From the NCBI RefSeq assembly GCF_000422585.1, contig NZ_KE383879.1, forward strand, positions 156,660-220,659: 64,000 nucleotides of DNA. The letters are read 5' to 3'. The stretch comes from Hugenholtzia roseola DSM 9546. GTDB taxonomy: Bacteria; Bacteroidota; Bacteroidia; Cytophagales; Bernardetiaceae. Below, one piece after another: positions 17,862 through 26,916 of the stretch; position 1 is the stretch's first letter, and each line of letters begins with the position of its first letter. The notes under the pieces are model-generated. The model made no database searches. It saw nothing but the letters and a program-made list of their open reading frames with translations, and was not told the DNA's origin. Made by a program: the position numbers and the translations under genes.

Positions 17862-20267
17862 ATGCGCGGATTAGCAGGTTTTGTCGCCATCTTGATGATG
17901 GCTTTCGCTTTTTATTGGTCTATACGCTCGGTTTCGCCTTCGGGTCTAAAATCGGAAGATAGCATTACCGAATTTTCAGCGATAAGAGCTATGGATTTTG
18001 TCAAGAAAATAGCTGCCACGCCTCACCCTGCGGGTTCGGCTGCCCTCGATAGTGTGCGGCTTTTCCTAACGGCTACGGTGAAAAAAATAGGCTACGAACC
18101 CACTGTGCAGTCTGCTATCGTCTTTGATTCCTTGCGCAAAGATTTAAGAATAGGTTTTGTCAAAAATATTCTGGTGCGCATCAAAGGCAGGGCAAGCTCG
18201 AAAATAGGGCGAAAAGCCATTTTGGTAGTAGCCCATTACGACTCTGCCGAAGGCGCAAACGGTGCGGCAGACGACGGTGCCGCCTGTGGTGCTATCTTGG
18301 AAGTCTTGCAAATTTTGAAACAAACCGACCTAACGAACCCTTTGGAAAACGACCTTATTTTTCTCTTTTCCGATGGCGAAGAAACAGGGCTTTTTGGCGC
18401 AACTGCCTTTTTAGAACAACACCCTTGGGCAAAAGAAGTGGGCTTGGTCATCAATTTTGAAGCACGCGGCACTTCGGGTGCGTCTATGATGTTTCAAACA
18501 AGTCCGAACAACGAATGGCTTATCCGCCAATTTGCTGCCGCCACAAAAGAACACCGTTTTCGCGCCCTGACCTCTTCGGTTGCTGTCGGTATTTATGAAC
18601 AAATGCCAAACGATACCGATGGCACTATCTTTTTACGGGATAGCCTGCCTTTGCTAAATTTTGCCTTTATTGGCAATGTAGAAAAATACCACACTCCCTT
18701 AGATGCGCCTCAAAACCTAAACTTAGGCTCTTTGCAACAACATGGCGACTATCTTTTGGCTCTCATTCGGCACTTCGGCAACCTCGATTTGGCAGAGGCA
18801 AAAGGGGGGCGCAGCCTTATTTTTTTTAGCGACCCGCTGGGCGGAATTTTCCACTTTGCCCCCTCGCCACTCTTTTTCCAAATTTGGATAGGTGTAGCGA
18901 TTGCCTTTGTAGTAGTGGCTGCTACCTCGCTTCGCAGTCTTCGTTGGTGGGCAATTTTGCTAAGTCTTGTCTTGTATCCGCTGCTAATTTTGCTTTTTGG
19001 GGTGCTTTTTCATGGACTTTGGCGTTGGATAGTGAAGGTGCATGAACCCAATTTTTCGGTTTTTCCCTACGAACTAACCTATTTTGATACGCTCTACTTT
19101 ACTGCCTTTGTTCTCTTGGCTTTTGGTCTGATACTCATTCTCTATGCCCTTTTGCGCGGCGATACTTCTGAAAAAAGGATAAATTTATTAGAAGTCTTTA
19201 CAGGCACGCTATTTTGGTGGATTTTGGGGGCTTATTTTGTGCTTTCCTCGAATGAAAAACTCCTCGTACAAAGTAGCTATCTGGTTTCCATTCCCTTAGG
19301 GATTGGCTTTCTAAGTTGGCTCTATCTGCTTTTGCGCGGAAAAAAAGCCAAATATCACCTGCTTGATGTGCTAATATTGGGTGCTGGTGCTTCTTTGGTG
19401 GTCTATATTTGGTGGTTTCCAATTCAGATGTTTCCACAAGCCCTTCCAAGCCTGACGCTTGCCGAAGGGGTAGCCTTGCAAGGGCGGACAGTTTCGGTTA
19501 TGCTTATCCTGCTTATTTCGGGCTTATTGCTGCCCTTATACGAAATTTTCTCGCATACGTGGCGATGGGTTTTGGGTTTGTTGGGTATGATGTCGGGTAT
19601 TTTGCTTTTAATGTGGTGCAGTTTGCAAGTGGGCTTTCAGCCGCATCAACCGCGCCCCAATAGCCTCTTTTTTGTGAGCGATTTGGTAGAAAACCGCAGT
19701 TTTTGGGGTACGGAAACTAAAATCTTAGATGAATACCTAACCCCTTATTTTAACAGCACCCAACAAAAGGATACAACGCTTTACTTTTACGAAAAAAAGT
19801 ACGCCAATCGCTTTACACTCAACCCTTTGGACACTTGTTTTACCCTGCCTGCCCCCGAAATTGAGTTGATAGAACGCAAAGGCGACCTTTGGAAACTAAA
19901 AATCGTTTCGCAGCGAAAGGGGCATTTTATACGCCTAAGCACAACTGATAGCCTTTGGGTTTATCCGCAGCAGCCTCTACACAGTGAAAAAGACAGCCTT
20001 AAAGAAAAACAAGCCACTTCTAAACCCCTGAAAGGATATGCGCATCTGAACCTCTTTGCCCTGCCCGATTCGGGTGCAGTCTTTTACGCACAATCGCAAA
20101 AAGATACCTTAATTTTTTCCCTAATTGAAGCCAAACGCGATTTTGCCGAACTCGATAGCCTTGCCCCTGCCAAGCGTGGTAAAAACTTCATGCGCGGAAT
20201 TAGCTTTTTTTCTGATGCCGTTTGGCTCAAAAATCAATATACCCTTATGAAACCCAAAGAAAAATAA
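17862..20267 (+). CDS. M28 family zinc peptidase with C-terminal multi-pass membrane domain
   Basis: Aminopeptidase-like M28 enzyme fused to membrane helices, a layout like eukaryotic ER metallopeptidase 1 (Fxna/Ermp1) and bacterial relatives. One N-terminal membrane anchor (FVAILMMAFAFYWSI) precedes the peptidase (residues about 40-310). The zinc ligands are readable: VVAHYDSAEG (His), GAADDGAACG (Asp), LFSDGEETGLFG (Glu-Glu catalytic/ligand), INFEARGTSG (Glu/Asp position) and KYHTPLD (His). Residues about 340-600 hold eight or so hydrophobic helices, and the last 180 residues are a soluble beta-rich tail with no recognised family. It is likely an inner-membrane enzyme with the active site outside the cytoplasm. 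It is read with the upstream sensor; a functional link is only inferred. Confidence 0.9.
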   Translation: MRGLAGFVAILMMAFAFYWSIRSVSPSGLKSEDSITEFSAIRAMDFVKKIAATPHPAGSAALDSVRLFLTATVKKIGYEPTVQSAIVFDSLRKDLRIGFVKNILVRIKGRASSKIGRKAILVVAHYDSAEGANGAADDGAACGAILEVLQILKQTDLTNPLENDLIFLFSDGEETGLFGATAFLEQHPWAKEVGLVINFEARGTSGASMMFQTSPNNEWLIRQFAAATKEHRFRALTSSVAVGIYEQMPNDTDGTIFLRDSLPLLNFAFIGNVEKYHTPLDAPQNLNLGSLQQHGDYLLALIRHFGNLDLAEAKGGRSLIFFSDPLGGIFHFAPSPLFFQIWIGVAIAFVVVAATSLRSLRWWAILLSLVLYPLLILLFGVLFHGLWRWIVKVHEPNFSVFPYELTYFDTLYFTAFVLLAFGLILILYALLRGDTSEKRINLLEVFTGTLFWWILGAYFVLSSNEKLLVQSSYLVSIPLGIGFLSWLYLLLRGKKAKYHLLDVLILGAGASLVVYIWWFPIQMFPQALPSLTLAEGVALQGRTVSVMLILLISGLLLPLYEIFSHTWRWVLGLLGMMSGILLLMWCSLQVGFQPHQPRPNSLFFVSDLVENRSFWGTETKILDEYLTPYFNSTQQKDTTLYFYEKKYANRFTLNPLDTCFTLPAPEIELIERKGDLWKLKIVSQRKGHFIRLSTTDSLWVYPQQPLHSEKDSLKEKQATSKPLKGYAHLNLFALPDSGAVFYAQSQKDTLIFSLIEAKRDFAELDSLAPAKRGKNFMRGISFFSDAVWLKNQYTLMKPKEK

Positions 20268-20323
20268 CAGGCGCGGCAAAAACTTTGCTATCATCATAGC
20301 CTTGTAATGGGCTTTTCATAGGT

Positions 20324-20380
20324 AAAAAACGGCACTTAAAGGGACATTTGATGTGTAAAACGCCCTTTAAATGCCGTTTT
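20324..20380. terminator. Bidirectional terminator between convergent genes
   Basis: Stem arms AAAACGGCACTTAAAGGG and CCCTTTAAATGCCGTTTT (20325-20343 and 20363-20380, one mismatch) have A and T runs on both sides. It separates the M28 peptidase gene (plus) from the TolC-type gene (minus). Confidence 0.75.
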
Positions 20381-20484
20381 AGTAGGCTGATTTTTTTATT
20401 TCTGTGTCCTATTTCTGTGTCTTTTCTATTACACAACACAAAAGAGAGCAGCCTATTTTACAAATAAGTCGCAAAAGTTATCCG

Positions 20485-21999
20485 TTATTCTATCTCCAAA
20501 GGCTTGCCCTGATAAAAATCTAAGACCTTGACCTTGAAAATGAAATCATATTGGGCGCGAAGCAAATCATTTTCAGCCGCCGCCAAATTATTTTTAGCAA
20601 GCGTATAATCGGTAAGATTGGCAGCCCCCAATTCATAGCGTTTTTCGCTGGCGCGGAAGGCTTCTTGCAAGGCTTTCACACGTTCGAGATTGGCGCGATA
20701 GCTTGCCTCTGACGCACGCGCGTCTAAATAGGCTTGCTCGATGGTCTGGCGCAACTGGTTGATGACAATTTTTTCATTGACTTCACTTTGCTTGGCGCGA
20801 ATGGTGGCTTGTTGGATAGCATTTCGCGTTTGGAAACGGTTGAAAATTGGAATTTGTAGGCTAAAACCAAAGCCTTGTCGGAAGGCTTCGCGTATCTGGG
20901 AAAAGAAGCCAAATTCCTTTTCTTGCAGGCTAAAACGGGGGCGCACTACATAGTCTTGCGGCAATCCGCTGGCATCGGGAATGTAGCCCAAGGTGTCTAT
21001 GCCGCTAAAAATAGGCTCTTTGGTTAAGTCGGGCAGCGTCTTGTTGGCACTCGAATAGTTGGTATTGGCTTGAAAGCCGAAACTTAGAGTAGGCAGTAGG
21101 CGTGCCTTAGAAATTTCAATACCCAAGAGCGAACTTTGCGTACCCAAACGCGCCGCCTTTACCTGTGGCTGACTGTTTTCTGCCGCGCTAAAAATCGCTT
21201 CTAATTGCCGTTCTTCCAACGATTCCGAAGGAGCTACCATTTGCGGAACGACAAGTTCCATTTGCGTTTGGGCAGGGAGTTGCATCAGTTGTTTGAGGGT
21301 TAGTTTGGCGAGGTTGATGCTATTTTGCGCCTGCACAATCTGCACTTTGTCGGTAGCGAATTGGGCTTCTAATTGGTATAGATTGACTTCGGGGAGCGTT
21401 CCAGCGGTTACCAAGCGGCGGGTTTGCTCTATTTGTGCCTTTGTAGATTCGCTCTGTTTTTGGGCATTTTCTAAAATTTGCTGATTCAAAACTACCTGCA
21501 AGTAGGCATTGATGAGATTGAGTTTGAGGTTGTTTTTGGCTTCTTCCAAAGAAAATTCGCTGCTTTCTACATTGAGTTTGTTTTGTTTGATGGTATTATT
21601 GATGGAAAAGCCGCTAAAAATGGTTACATCACCCGAAAGGGAAAGGTTATTGGTCTGAATTTGTTGGTTGATGAATTGGTTGGTAAAAGGGTTTAGCGAG
21701 CGTCCGAAGTTGTAGAAATGCGAAATATTGGCATTAAGCGAGGGCAATCTATCGAGTTGGGCTTGTTTGAGGGTAGAACGATTGCTTTCAATGGTGAGGT
21801 TGTTTTGTTGTACCTGCAAATTATTTTCTAAGGCATAGTCGAGGCAGGCTTGTAGCGTCCAAGTTTTGGGTAGGGTAGTTTCGTTTTGGGCAGAGAGCAG
21901 ATTAGAAAATCCTACCAAGACCAAAAGGAGAAGCGTCTTACCCAGCAGCACGCCCATAGACGCAGGGGCAGGAGAGAGAGAAGCAGATTTTTTTTGCAT
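20485..21999 (-). CDS. tolC-like: TolC-family outer-membrane efflux protein
   Basis: Outer-membrane channel of the TolC family, the exit duct of tripartite efflux or type I secretion. From ATG 21999 the product is 504 residues. A signal region (LLLVLVGFSNLLSAQ) precedes WTLQACLDYALENNLQVQQ, the classic N-terminal helix of the family. Two long heptad-like helical repeats follow: NNLTIESNRSTLKQAQLDRLPSL in the first half and IVINQLRQTIEQAYLDARASEAS in the second. The tandem duplicated OEP domain and length are normal. No membrane-fusion protein or pump gene adjoins it, so the partner must be elsewhere. A longer frame to 22080 is rejected because the extra residues do not resemble a signal peptide start. 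Confidence 0.93.
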   Translation of the reverse strand: MQKKSASLSPAPASMGVLLGKTLLLLVLVGFSNLLSAQNETTLPKTWTLQACLDYALENNLQVQQNNLTIESNRSTLKQAQLDRLPSLNANISHFYNFGRSLNPFTNQFINQQIQTNNLSLSGDVTIFSGFSINNTIKQNKLNVESSEFSLEEAKNNLKLNLINAYLQVVLNQQILENAQKQSESTKAQIEQTRRLVTAGTLPEVNLYQLEAQFATDKVQIVQAQNSINLAKLTLKQLMQLPAQTQMELVVPQMVAPSESLEERQLEAIFSAAENSQPQVKAARLGTQSSLLGIEISKARLLPTLSFGFQANTNYSSANKTLPDLTKEPIFSGIDTLGYIPDASGLPQDYVVRPRFSLQEKEFGFFSQIREAFRQGFGFSLQIPIFNRFQTRNAIQQATIRAKQSEVNEKIVINQLRQTIEQAYLDARASEASYRANLERVKALQEAFRASEKRYELGAANLTDYTLAKNNLAAAENDLLRAQYDFIFKVKVLDFYQGKPLEIE

Positions 22000-22190
22000 A
22001 AAGGGAAGTATCAAATAAAAAAGAAAGAAGAAAGAAAGGGCAGCTTGTTTTGCCAAAATAGGGCAAAAAACTTGTGGCAAAGCAAAACCGAAAGGTTTTA
22101 GACCGTATCACCTTTTTTCTGCCGCCTTGGGTATCGCACTAATAAGTAGCAGGTGGCGTGCAATTCTTTCAAAACTTGCGAATCAGACAT

Positions 22191-22226
22191 AAAAAAAAGC
22201 GCGATTCTAAAAGAATCGCACTTTTT
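22191..22226 (-). terminator. Terminator after the M43 protease gene
   Basis: Stem GCGATTCT / AGAATCGC with a 3-nt loop is followed on the minus strand by a run of eight T. It lies 40 bp after the protease stop. Confidence 0.8.
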
Positions 22227-22265
22227 CTACCTTCCATTATAGAAAAACTACTACAATTTGCCTTT

Positions 22266-24740
22266 TTACTCTTTGATGAACTTTTGGGTGAATACCTCTC
22301 TGCCGTCGGTTACGGAAAGGATATACATACCGCTTTTTAAGTGGCTGATGGTCAGTTCATTTTCTTGATTTTGAAGCGTTGTCTGATACACTTCTGCACC
22401 TGTTACGCTGATGATGCTCACTTTTGCCCCTTCGCCTACAAAACCTAAGCGGACGTTCAAAACTGTTTGGGCAGGATTAGGATACAAAGAGAACGCAATG
22501 TCGCCTTCTTTCAAATCGCCGCCTTGTGTTTCGCGCTGCTGTGAAGCTACATGGTCGTCGGCAGGATTTACATTGCTGCTTGCTGTGGCAATGACAACGG
22601 TGTAGTCTTCTACTTCGCCATAAGAGAACGTTTCACAAGCCGTAGGTGTGGCGTTGTATTTCATAGAGATACGCATACGGGTTGCGCCAGCAAGGGCAGT
22701 AGTGGGTACGCTAATGGTGCGGCTGATAGGCGTGGCGTTGGTGCGTGCTACCGTAACTACTTGCTCGCCTGCATCTGCAAAGTCGCCATCTTGATTCCAG
22801 TCAATCCAAACGGCATAGCCTTCTCTATACACTGTGCCGCTCCAAGCAGGGGTGATGGTCAGGGTGTAGCTTGTGCCGCGATTTAGGGTAGTGGAAAGGT
22901 TTGTAAAATTGCCATAACCACCATTTGCACCCGAATTGTTATTGATAGAGCCAAACTGTACGCGCTGAATCCACTCGTCGGCTACACTATTGCCTCTTGA
23001 AGCGCAGTAAGAAACGGCAGGGGGCGCAGCAGTCGTAACCGTAACGGTTGAAGAGTAGTTGCTGTTGGTACTTCCGCATACGGTACGGACGCGCACTTCG
23101 TAAGTGGTAGAAGCACTTGCACCTGTCAAATTAAGAGAAGTAGAGCTTGCGCTTAGGGCTGTCCAAGTGCCGCCCACAGGACGAACTTCCACACTGTAAG
23201 CCGTTGCGCCTGAAACGGCATTCCATGAAACGGTGAAAGAAGAAGCAGTTACGGCTGAAACGTTTACGCCCGTAGGTGCATTACAAGAGGCAGTTGCGCC
23301 GCCCAAATTGACAGTATAATCTTCTACCTCGCCGTAAGAAAAAGTTTCGCAAGCCGTAGGCGCACCGTTGTATTTCATCGAAACGCGCATACGTGTATTG
23401 CCCGTAATTGCCGAAGTAGGAACGGTGAAAGCACCATTTACCGTCGTATTGCTCACTGCACCTGCATCAAAGACAAGTTCGCCTGCATCATCAAAATCTT
23501 TATCATTGTTTAAATCAATCCAAATTCTCCAATATTCATTGTAAGCCGTTCCTGCAAAACCGGGCGTGAGCGATACGCTGGTAGAAACGCCTTTGCTTAG
23601 ATTGATAACCGTAGCGGTACGGTCTGAATAACCGCCGTTGCTGCCTGTGGTCTGTGTGTTTCCACCAATATTGACGCTCTGAATCCACTCGTCGGCTACA
23701 CTATTGCCTTTTGAGGCACAATATTGTGGGTCGGCAGGAGGCGTAGTACCGCCGCCGCTTCCAGCTACCAAAGTAGCGCGGAATCCGCCCGAAGCCAATA
23801 CTGCACGCATACGATTTTTCTGACCTGTGGTGAACATATACATACAAGCGTCATCTACATAGTCCATATAGTTCATAAACATATCGCTTGTGAAACCGCC
23901 ATTGCTATTGCAAGATTTTGAAGGATAAGAAGGGCAGCCATAGTTGGGTGCGCCTGCCGTAGGCGTGTCTGTTACAAAGTCGTCTGCATTACAGTTGCCA
24001 TCGCCCCAGATGTGGCGCAAATTGAGCCAATGTCCTACTTCGTGTGTGGTAGTACGACCTCTATTGAAAGGTGCTTGCGCTGTGCCTGTGGTGCCAAAAT
24101 AGTTGTGTCCTACTACTACGCCGTCGGTTGCTGCCGAGCCGCTTCCCGGAAACTGCGCATAGCCTAAAATGCCGCCGCCTAAGTTGCAGACCCAAATATT
24201 GAGGTAGCGTTGGGTATCCCAAGCGTTGCGTCCGCCTTGTGCGGTGTATTTCATGGCATCGTTGGTGCTAAAAGAACTTACGGTAGTGGAAGTGCGCGTG
24301 ATACCTGTGGTAGGATTGCCGCTTGGGTCGGTAGTGGCTAATACAAACTGTATTTCGGTGTCGGCTGCCAAAGGTGCAAATTCAGAAGGTGCGTTGTTTG
24401 CGTCGGCGTTGGTCTTGCGGAAGTCCTGATTCAAAACCGCAATTTGAGAATTGATTTGTGCCTCGCTGATATTTTCGGTAGAAGTGCGATAAATCACATG
24501 CACAACTACGGGAATGGTATAGACGTTATTTTGTTCTCTGCTATTTCTCTGATTTCGGATATATTCTTGCGTGAAGCTCTCTATTTGGCGCATGCGCGTT
24601 TCGCTTTCGGGGTGGCTTGCTTTCAGGGCTTCTAAGTGTTCCATCGAGTGGCAGTTGCGGTTTTGTTGAGCATTTGCCAAATTTCCTACCAAAAGTAGGG
24701 CTAAAAAGAACAGAGAAACGGTAATTGTACGGATATTCAT
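22266..24740 (-). CDS. Secreted M43 (pappalysin-type) metalloprotease with GEVED and Fn3 domains and T9SS sorting tail
   Basis: Extracellular zinc protease. From ATG 24740 (signal peptide ending NLANAQQ) the 824 residues contain a propeptide, the M43 catalytic domain with the extended zinc motif [15 protein letters not shown] and Met-turn region [11 protein letters not shown], and a GEVED domain ([15 protein letters not shown] to [13 protein letters not shown]). A fibronectin type III domain, a second GEVED domain with the same opening and closing motifs, and a type IX secretion sorting domain ([16 protein letters not shown] to [18 protein letters not shown]) follow. Exported by Sec, then across the outer membrane by the Por system, whose genes are not in this window. 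Domain order and length are typical. Substrate unknown; a role in polymer or protein degradation outside the cell is likely. Confidence 0.96.
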   Translation of the reverse strand: MNIRTITVSLFFLALLLVGNLANAQQNRNCHSMEHLEALKASHPESETRMRQIESFTQEYIRNQRNSREQNNVYTIPVVVHVIYRTSTENISEAQINSQIAVLNQDFRKTNADANNAPSEFAPLAADTEIQFVLATTDPSGNPTTGITRTSTTVSSFSTNDAMKYTAQGGRNAWDTQRYLNIWVCNLGGGILGYAQFPGSGSAATDGVVVGHNYFGTTGTAQAPFNRGRTTTHEVGHWLNLRHIWGDGNCNADDFVTDTPTAGAPNYGCPSYPSKSCNSNGGFTSDMFMNYMDYVDDACMYMFTTGQKNRMRAVLASGGFRATLVAGSGGGTTPPADPQYCASKGNSVADEWIQSVNIGGNTQTTGSNGGYSDRTATVINLSKGVSTSVSLTPGFAGTAYNEYWRIWIDLNNDKDFDDAGELVFDAGAVSNTTVNGAFTVPTSAITGNTRMRVSMKYNGAPTACETFSYGEVEDYTVNLGGATASCNAPTGVNVSAVTASSFTVSWNAVSGATAYSVEVRPVGGTWTALSASSTSLNLTGASASTTYEVRVRTVCGSTNSNYSSTVTVTTAAPPAVSYCASRGNSVADEWIQRVQFGSINNNSGANGGYGNFTNLSTTLNRGTSYTLTITPAWSGTVYREGYAVWIDWNQDGDFADAGEQVVTVARTNATPISRTISVPTTALAGATRMRISMKYNATPTACETFSYGEVEDYTVVIATASSNVNPADDHVASQQRETQGGDLKEGDIAFSLYPNPAQTVLNVRLGFVGEGAKVSIISVTGAEVYQTTLQNQENELTISHLKSGMYILSVTDGREVFTQKFIKE

Positions 24741-24799
24741 TGTCGATGTTTGGTTTGGATACAGGGGTTTGGATATACTTAAATTCTCAAAAGGGCTTT

Positions 24800-24831
24800 T
24801 TCTTACATCTGTAAGAACGAGTGCAAACATA
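24800..24831 (-). promoter_or_regulatory. Possible promoter and inverted repeat upstream of the M43 protease gene
   Basis: A perfect inverted repeat TTCTTACA / TGTAAGAA with a 2-bp spacer (24800-24817) lies just downstream of a candidate -7 box, TATGTTTG on the minus strand (24824-24831). No clear -33 TTTG is seen at the right distance. The position would suit an operator covering the transcription start. Confidence 0.4.
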
Positions 24832-25340
24832 AAACGCTTTTTTGAAACTTAAAAATCTTTTATGCGTATCAGCCTTCAAAAAGCCACTTTTTTAGGATAG
24901 GAAAGGCTTTTTTTTCAGAATAAAATTCTGCCAACTGCCTTTTTAGCAGTGGCAATATTCGGATAGCCTTTTTTCAAAACGCTTCAAACCGAAGATTATA
25001 GCTTTTTTAAGGGTTTTTCGTTTTTTTTCAAAAATACCCACCAAAAAAGCCAAATCTTATTTTTTCTAAGGTAAGAAAAAGCAAAGAAGCTACTTTTTGC
25101 AACAAGGTTGCATTATAGGAATAAGAAAAATATATTTCGCCAAAAATCTTACAATCTGAAACCAAACAAAAGCGCGAGGGCGTGGGTAGTCAAAAAATAA
25201 AAAGTTGTAAATATTGTGAAAATTGCTTTTTTTATACTATCTTTTCGTCTTTTGGGGCGTTGTTGCAACGGTCAGAAGGTCGACAAACGGGGTTTTGTGC
25301 TTCGCACAAGCCTCCTGAACCCCCACCCTGCCCTCCCCCC

Positions 25341-25423
25341 ATAGGGGAGGGTTCGAAAACCAAATCATTTTTTTTGCATAAATGCAAAAAAATGATTCCG
25401 AATCAAAGCCCCGCCCTATGGGG
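25341..25423 (+). repeat. Direct repeat unit 1 of a GC-capped hairpin element
   Basis: The 83-nt unit is nearly identical to 25599-25682. It holds an AT-rich hairpin (arms ATCATTTTTTTTGCAT and its complement) between GGTTCGAAAACC and CCGAATCAAAGCCCCGCCCTATGGGG. The block directly to the left (25321-25340, CCCCACCCTGCCCTCC) is the inverted partner of the block to the right of unit 2. Confidence 0.85.
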
Positions 25424-25428
25424 TATTA

Positions 25429-25590
25429 ATGTTAAGTTCTGTAAAAAACCTTGTTTTGTCAAATTTGACACAAAATAAAATTTGGGCAGAACCTTTTTTT
25501 AGGTCTGAAAGCCCTTTTTTATTTCAATCTTGCTGCGGACAAGGCAGTGCCTTGTCCCTACATTTGAATCTAATTTTTAGAATTTAACAT
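25429..25590 (+). repeat. Interspersed GTAG-palindrome element, copy C (complete, with terminal inverted repeats)
   Basis: The best-preserved copy is 162 bp. Ends read ATGTTAAGTTCTGTAAAAA at the left and, as the reverse complement, ATGTTAAATTCTAAAAA at the right. The palindrome is at 25537-25557 (centre G), followed by CCTACATTTG. It lies exactly between the two 84-nt direct repeats. Confidence 0.85.
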
Positions 25591-25598
25591 CACTGCCT

Positions 25599-25682
25599 AT
25601 AGGAGATGGTTCGAAAACCAAATCATTTTTTTTGCATAAATGCAAAAAAAATGATTCCGAATCAAAGCCCCGCCCTATGGGG
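25599..25682 (+). repeat. Direct repeat unit 2 of a GC-capped hairpin element
   Basis: Second copy of the unit at 25341-25423, with one extra A in the hairpin arm and a changed left edge (ATAGGAGATGG instead of ATAGGGGAGGG). To its right, GGGGCGGGGTTTGGGGTGGGG (25680-25700) pairs as an inverted repeat with 25321-25340. Confidence 0.85.
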
Positions 25683-25807
25683 GCGGGGTTTGGGGTGGGG
25701 TGCATTTAAGACTTTTATCGTTGCCTCCCCCCACTAAGGCAATACCTGTGCTTTCTTATTTTTGAAATTCGCTTCTTTTTTATTCACCTTTTAATCCGAT
25801 AGCTTAC

Positions 25808-26842
25808 ATGGGAGCATTACAGTTAGGCGACAAAGGACGCGCCGTAGTGAAATTGCAAAAAATCCTCAACGAATTAGGATACGATTTGCCCACAGATGGT
25901 GTTTTTAGCCAAGCCCTTTTAGAGGCAGTGCGCGATTTTCAGACCAACAAAGAAATCGAGCCTGACGGCATTGTGGATAGACAGACCAAAATCACGATGA
26001 AACGCCTGCGCCGAAAGATGCGGCGTGCCAAAAGGCGTGGCGAAAGCGTTGCGCCTTTACAAACGACTCATTCCGAACCCGATTTGATACCCGAACCCGA
26101 AGACGACGACGACGAATTTGATGCAGGCTTGGTAACGGAGGAAAAGCCCTTAGATGCCAGCGAGGAGAAAAAAGTAGAAACGGCAGTGGCAGAAAAGAAA
26201 ATCACCTCTCTTTCCGAAGCGCAGGGGCAGTATCAAGCCTTAGTAAAGGCAGGGGCAAGTGCCGCAGCGTTGGGAGCTTTTCGCAAGCGAGCTATTTTGG
26301 AAGTGTATGGCAATGCGCCGACGGTGGCACAAATCAACCAGCTGAAAGAGTTGGTCTATGGGCAGGCTTGGCTCAAACCCGAAGGCGAGGATTTATACTT
26401 ATATTATATCACCGATAGCCCCAACTATTTCAAAGGTGGCGTTATGCGCAAGGGCATTTATTACGGCTACACCGCAACACGCCTCAATGACGATACTTTT
26501 GATATTAAAATTTATCGCGTCTTCAATAATCAATCTAATTTGGTGATGAACACACGCGCCAAAGCAACCCTTGTCGCCGACAAAGCCCAAATTTCACTCC
26601 CGCGTGGCGTGCGCGAAAGCTACAAGTGGAACATTTCGAGCAGCGAAATCCTTAGTGTGAGCCTAACCAAAGGCGCGACGCAGGTGAGCCTTGCCCCCTC
26701 GAATATGCTCAAAACGCAGGCAGATGCCCAACATGGCGTAAAGAATCATACCCACACCGAAGAGGCAGACTTTTCGCTCAAAAATGCCCTCAAAACGGCA
26801 CTCAAAGCCTTTATCGCTGAATATGGGAATTTGTTGAAATAA
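25808..26842 (+). CDS. Peptidoglycan-binding-domain protein without signal peptide
   Basis: Residues 1-66 form a PG_binding_1 three-helix domain (LQLGDKGRAVVKLQKILNELGY, DGVFSQALLEAVRDFQ, PDGIVDRQTKITMKRL). A very basic stretch (LRRKMRRAKRRG) and an acidic linker (PEPEDDDDEFD) follow. Residues about 130-344 are not recognised; they contain a helical segment (LSEAQGQYQALVKAGASAAALGAFRKRAI) and a beta-rich part (EDLYLYYITDSPNYFKGGVMRKGIYYGY). There is no signal peptide or membrane segment, which is odd for a cell-wall-binding protein; the basic stretch follows the domain rather than preceding it. Possible explanations are export by a contractile or other leaderless system, or use of the fold for something else. 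It stands alone between the repeat region and a terminator. Confidence 0.7.
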   Translation: MGALQLGDKGRAVVKLQKILNELGYDLPTDGVFSQALLEAVRDFQTNKEIEPDGIVDRQTKITMKRLRRKMRRAKRRGESVAPLQTTHSEPDLIPEPEDDDDEFDAGLVTEEKPLDASEEKKVETAVAEKKITSLSEAQGQYQALVKAGASAAALGAFRKRAILEVYGNAPTVAQINQLKELVYGQAWLKPEGEDLYLYYITDSPNYFKGGVMRKGIYYGYTATRLNDDTFDIKIYRVFNNQSNLVMNTRAKATLVADKAQISLPRGVRESYKWNISSSEILSVSLTKGATQVSLAPSNMLKTQADAQHGVKNHTHTEEADFSLKNALKTALKAFIAEYGNLLK

Positions 26843-26856
26843 TTTTAAAGCTAACG

Positions 26857-26892
26857 AAAAACCCCATAAAAGTTTGGCTTTTATGGGGTTTT
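26857..26892. terminator. Bidirectional terminator
   Basis: Stem AAAACCCCATAAAAG / CTTTTATGGGGTTTT with a 5-nt loop lies between the convergent ends of the peptidoglycan-binding-domain gene and guaB. Confidence 0.9.
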
Positions 26893-26916
26893 AAATCTAA
26901 ACTAAAAAAAAATTGA

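Noticed and set aside
25182-25478. 98-residue open frame through the repeat region
   Set aside because: Its sequence is just the translated repeat and GC-rich hairpin; composition is not protein-like.
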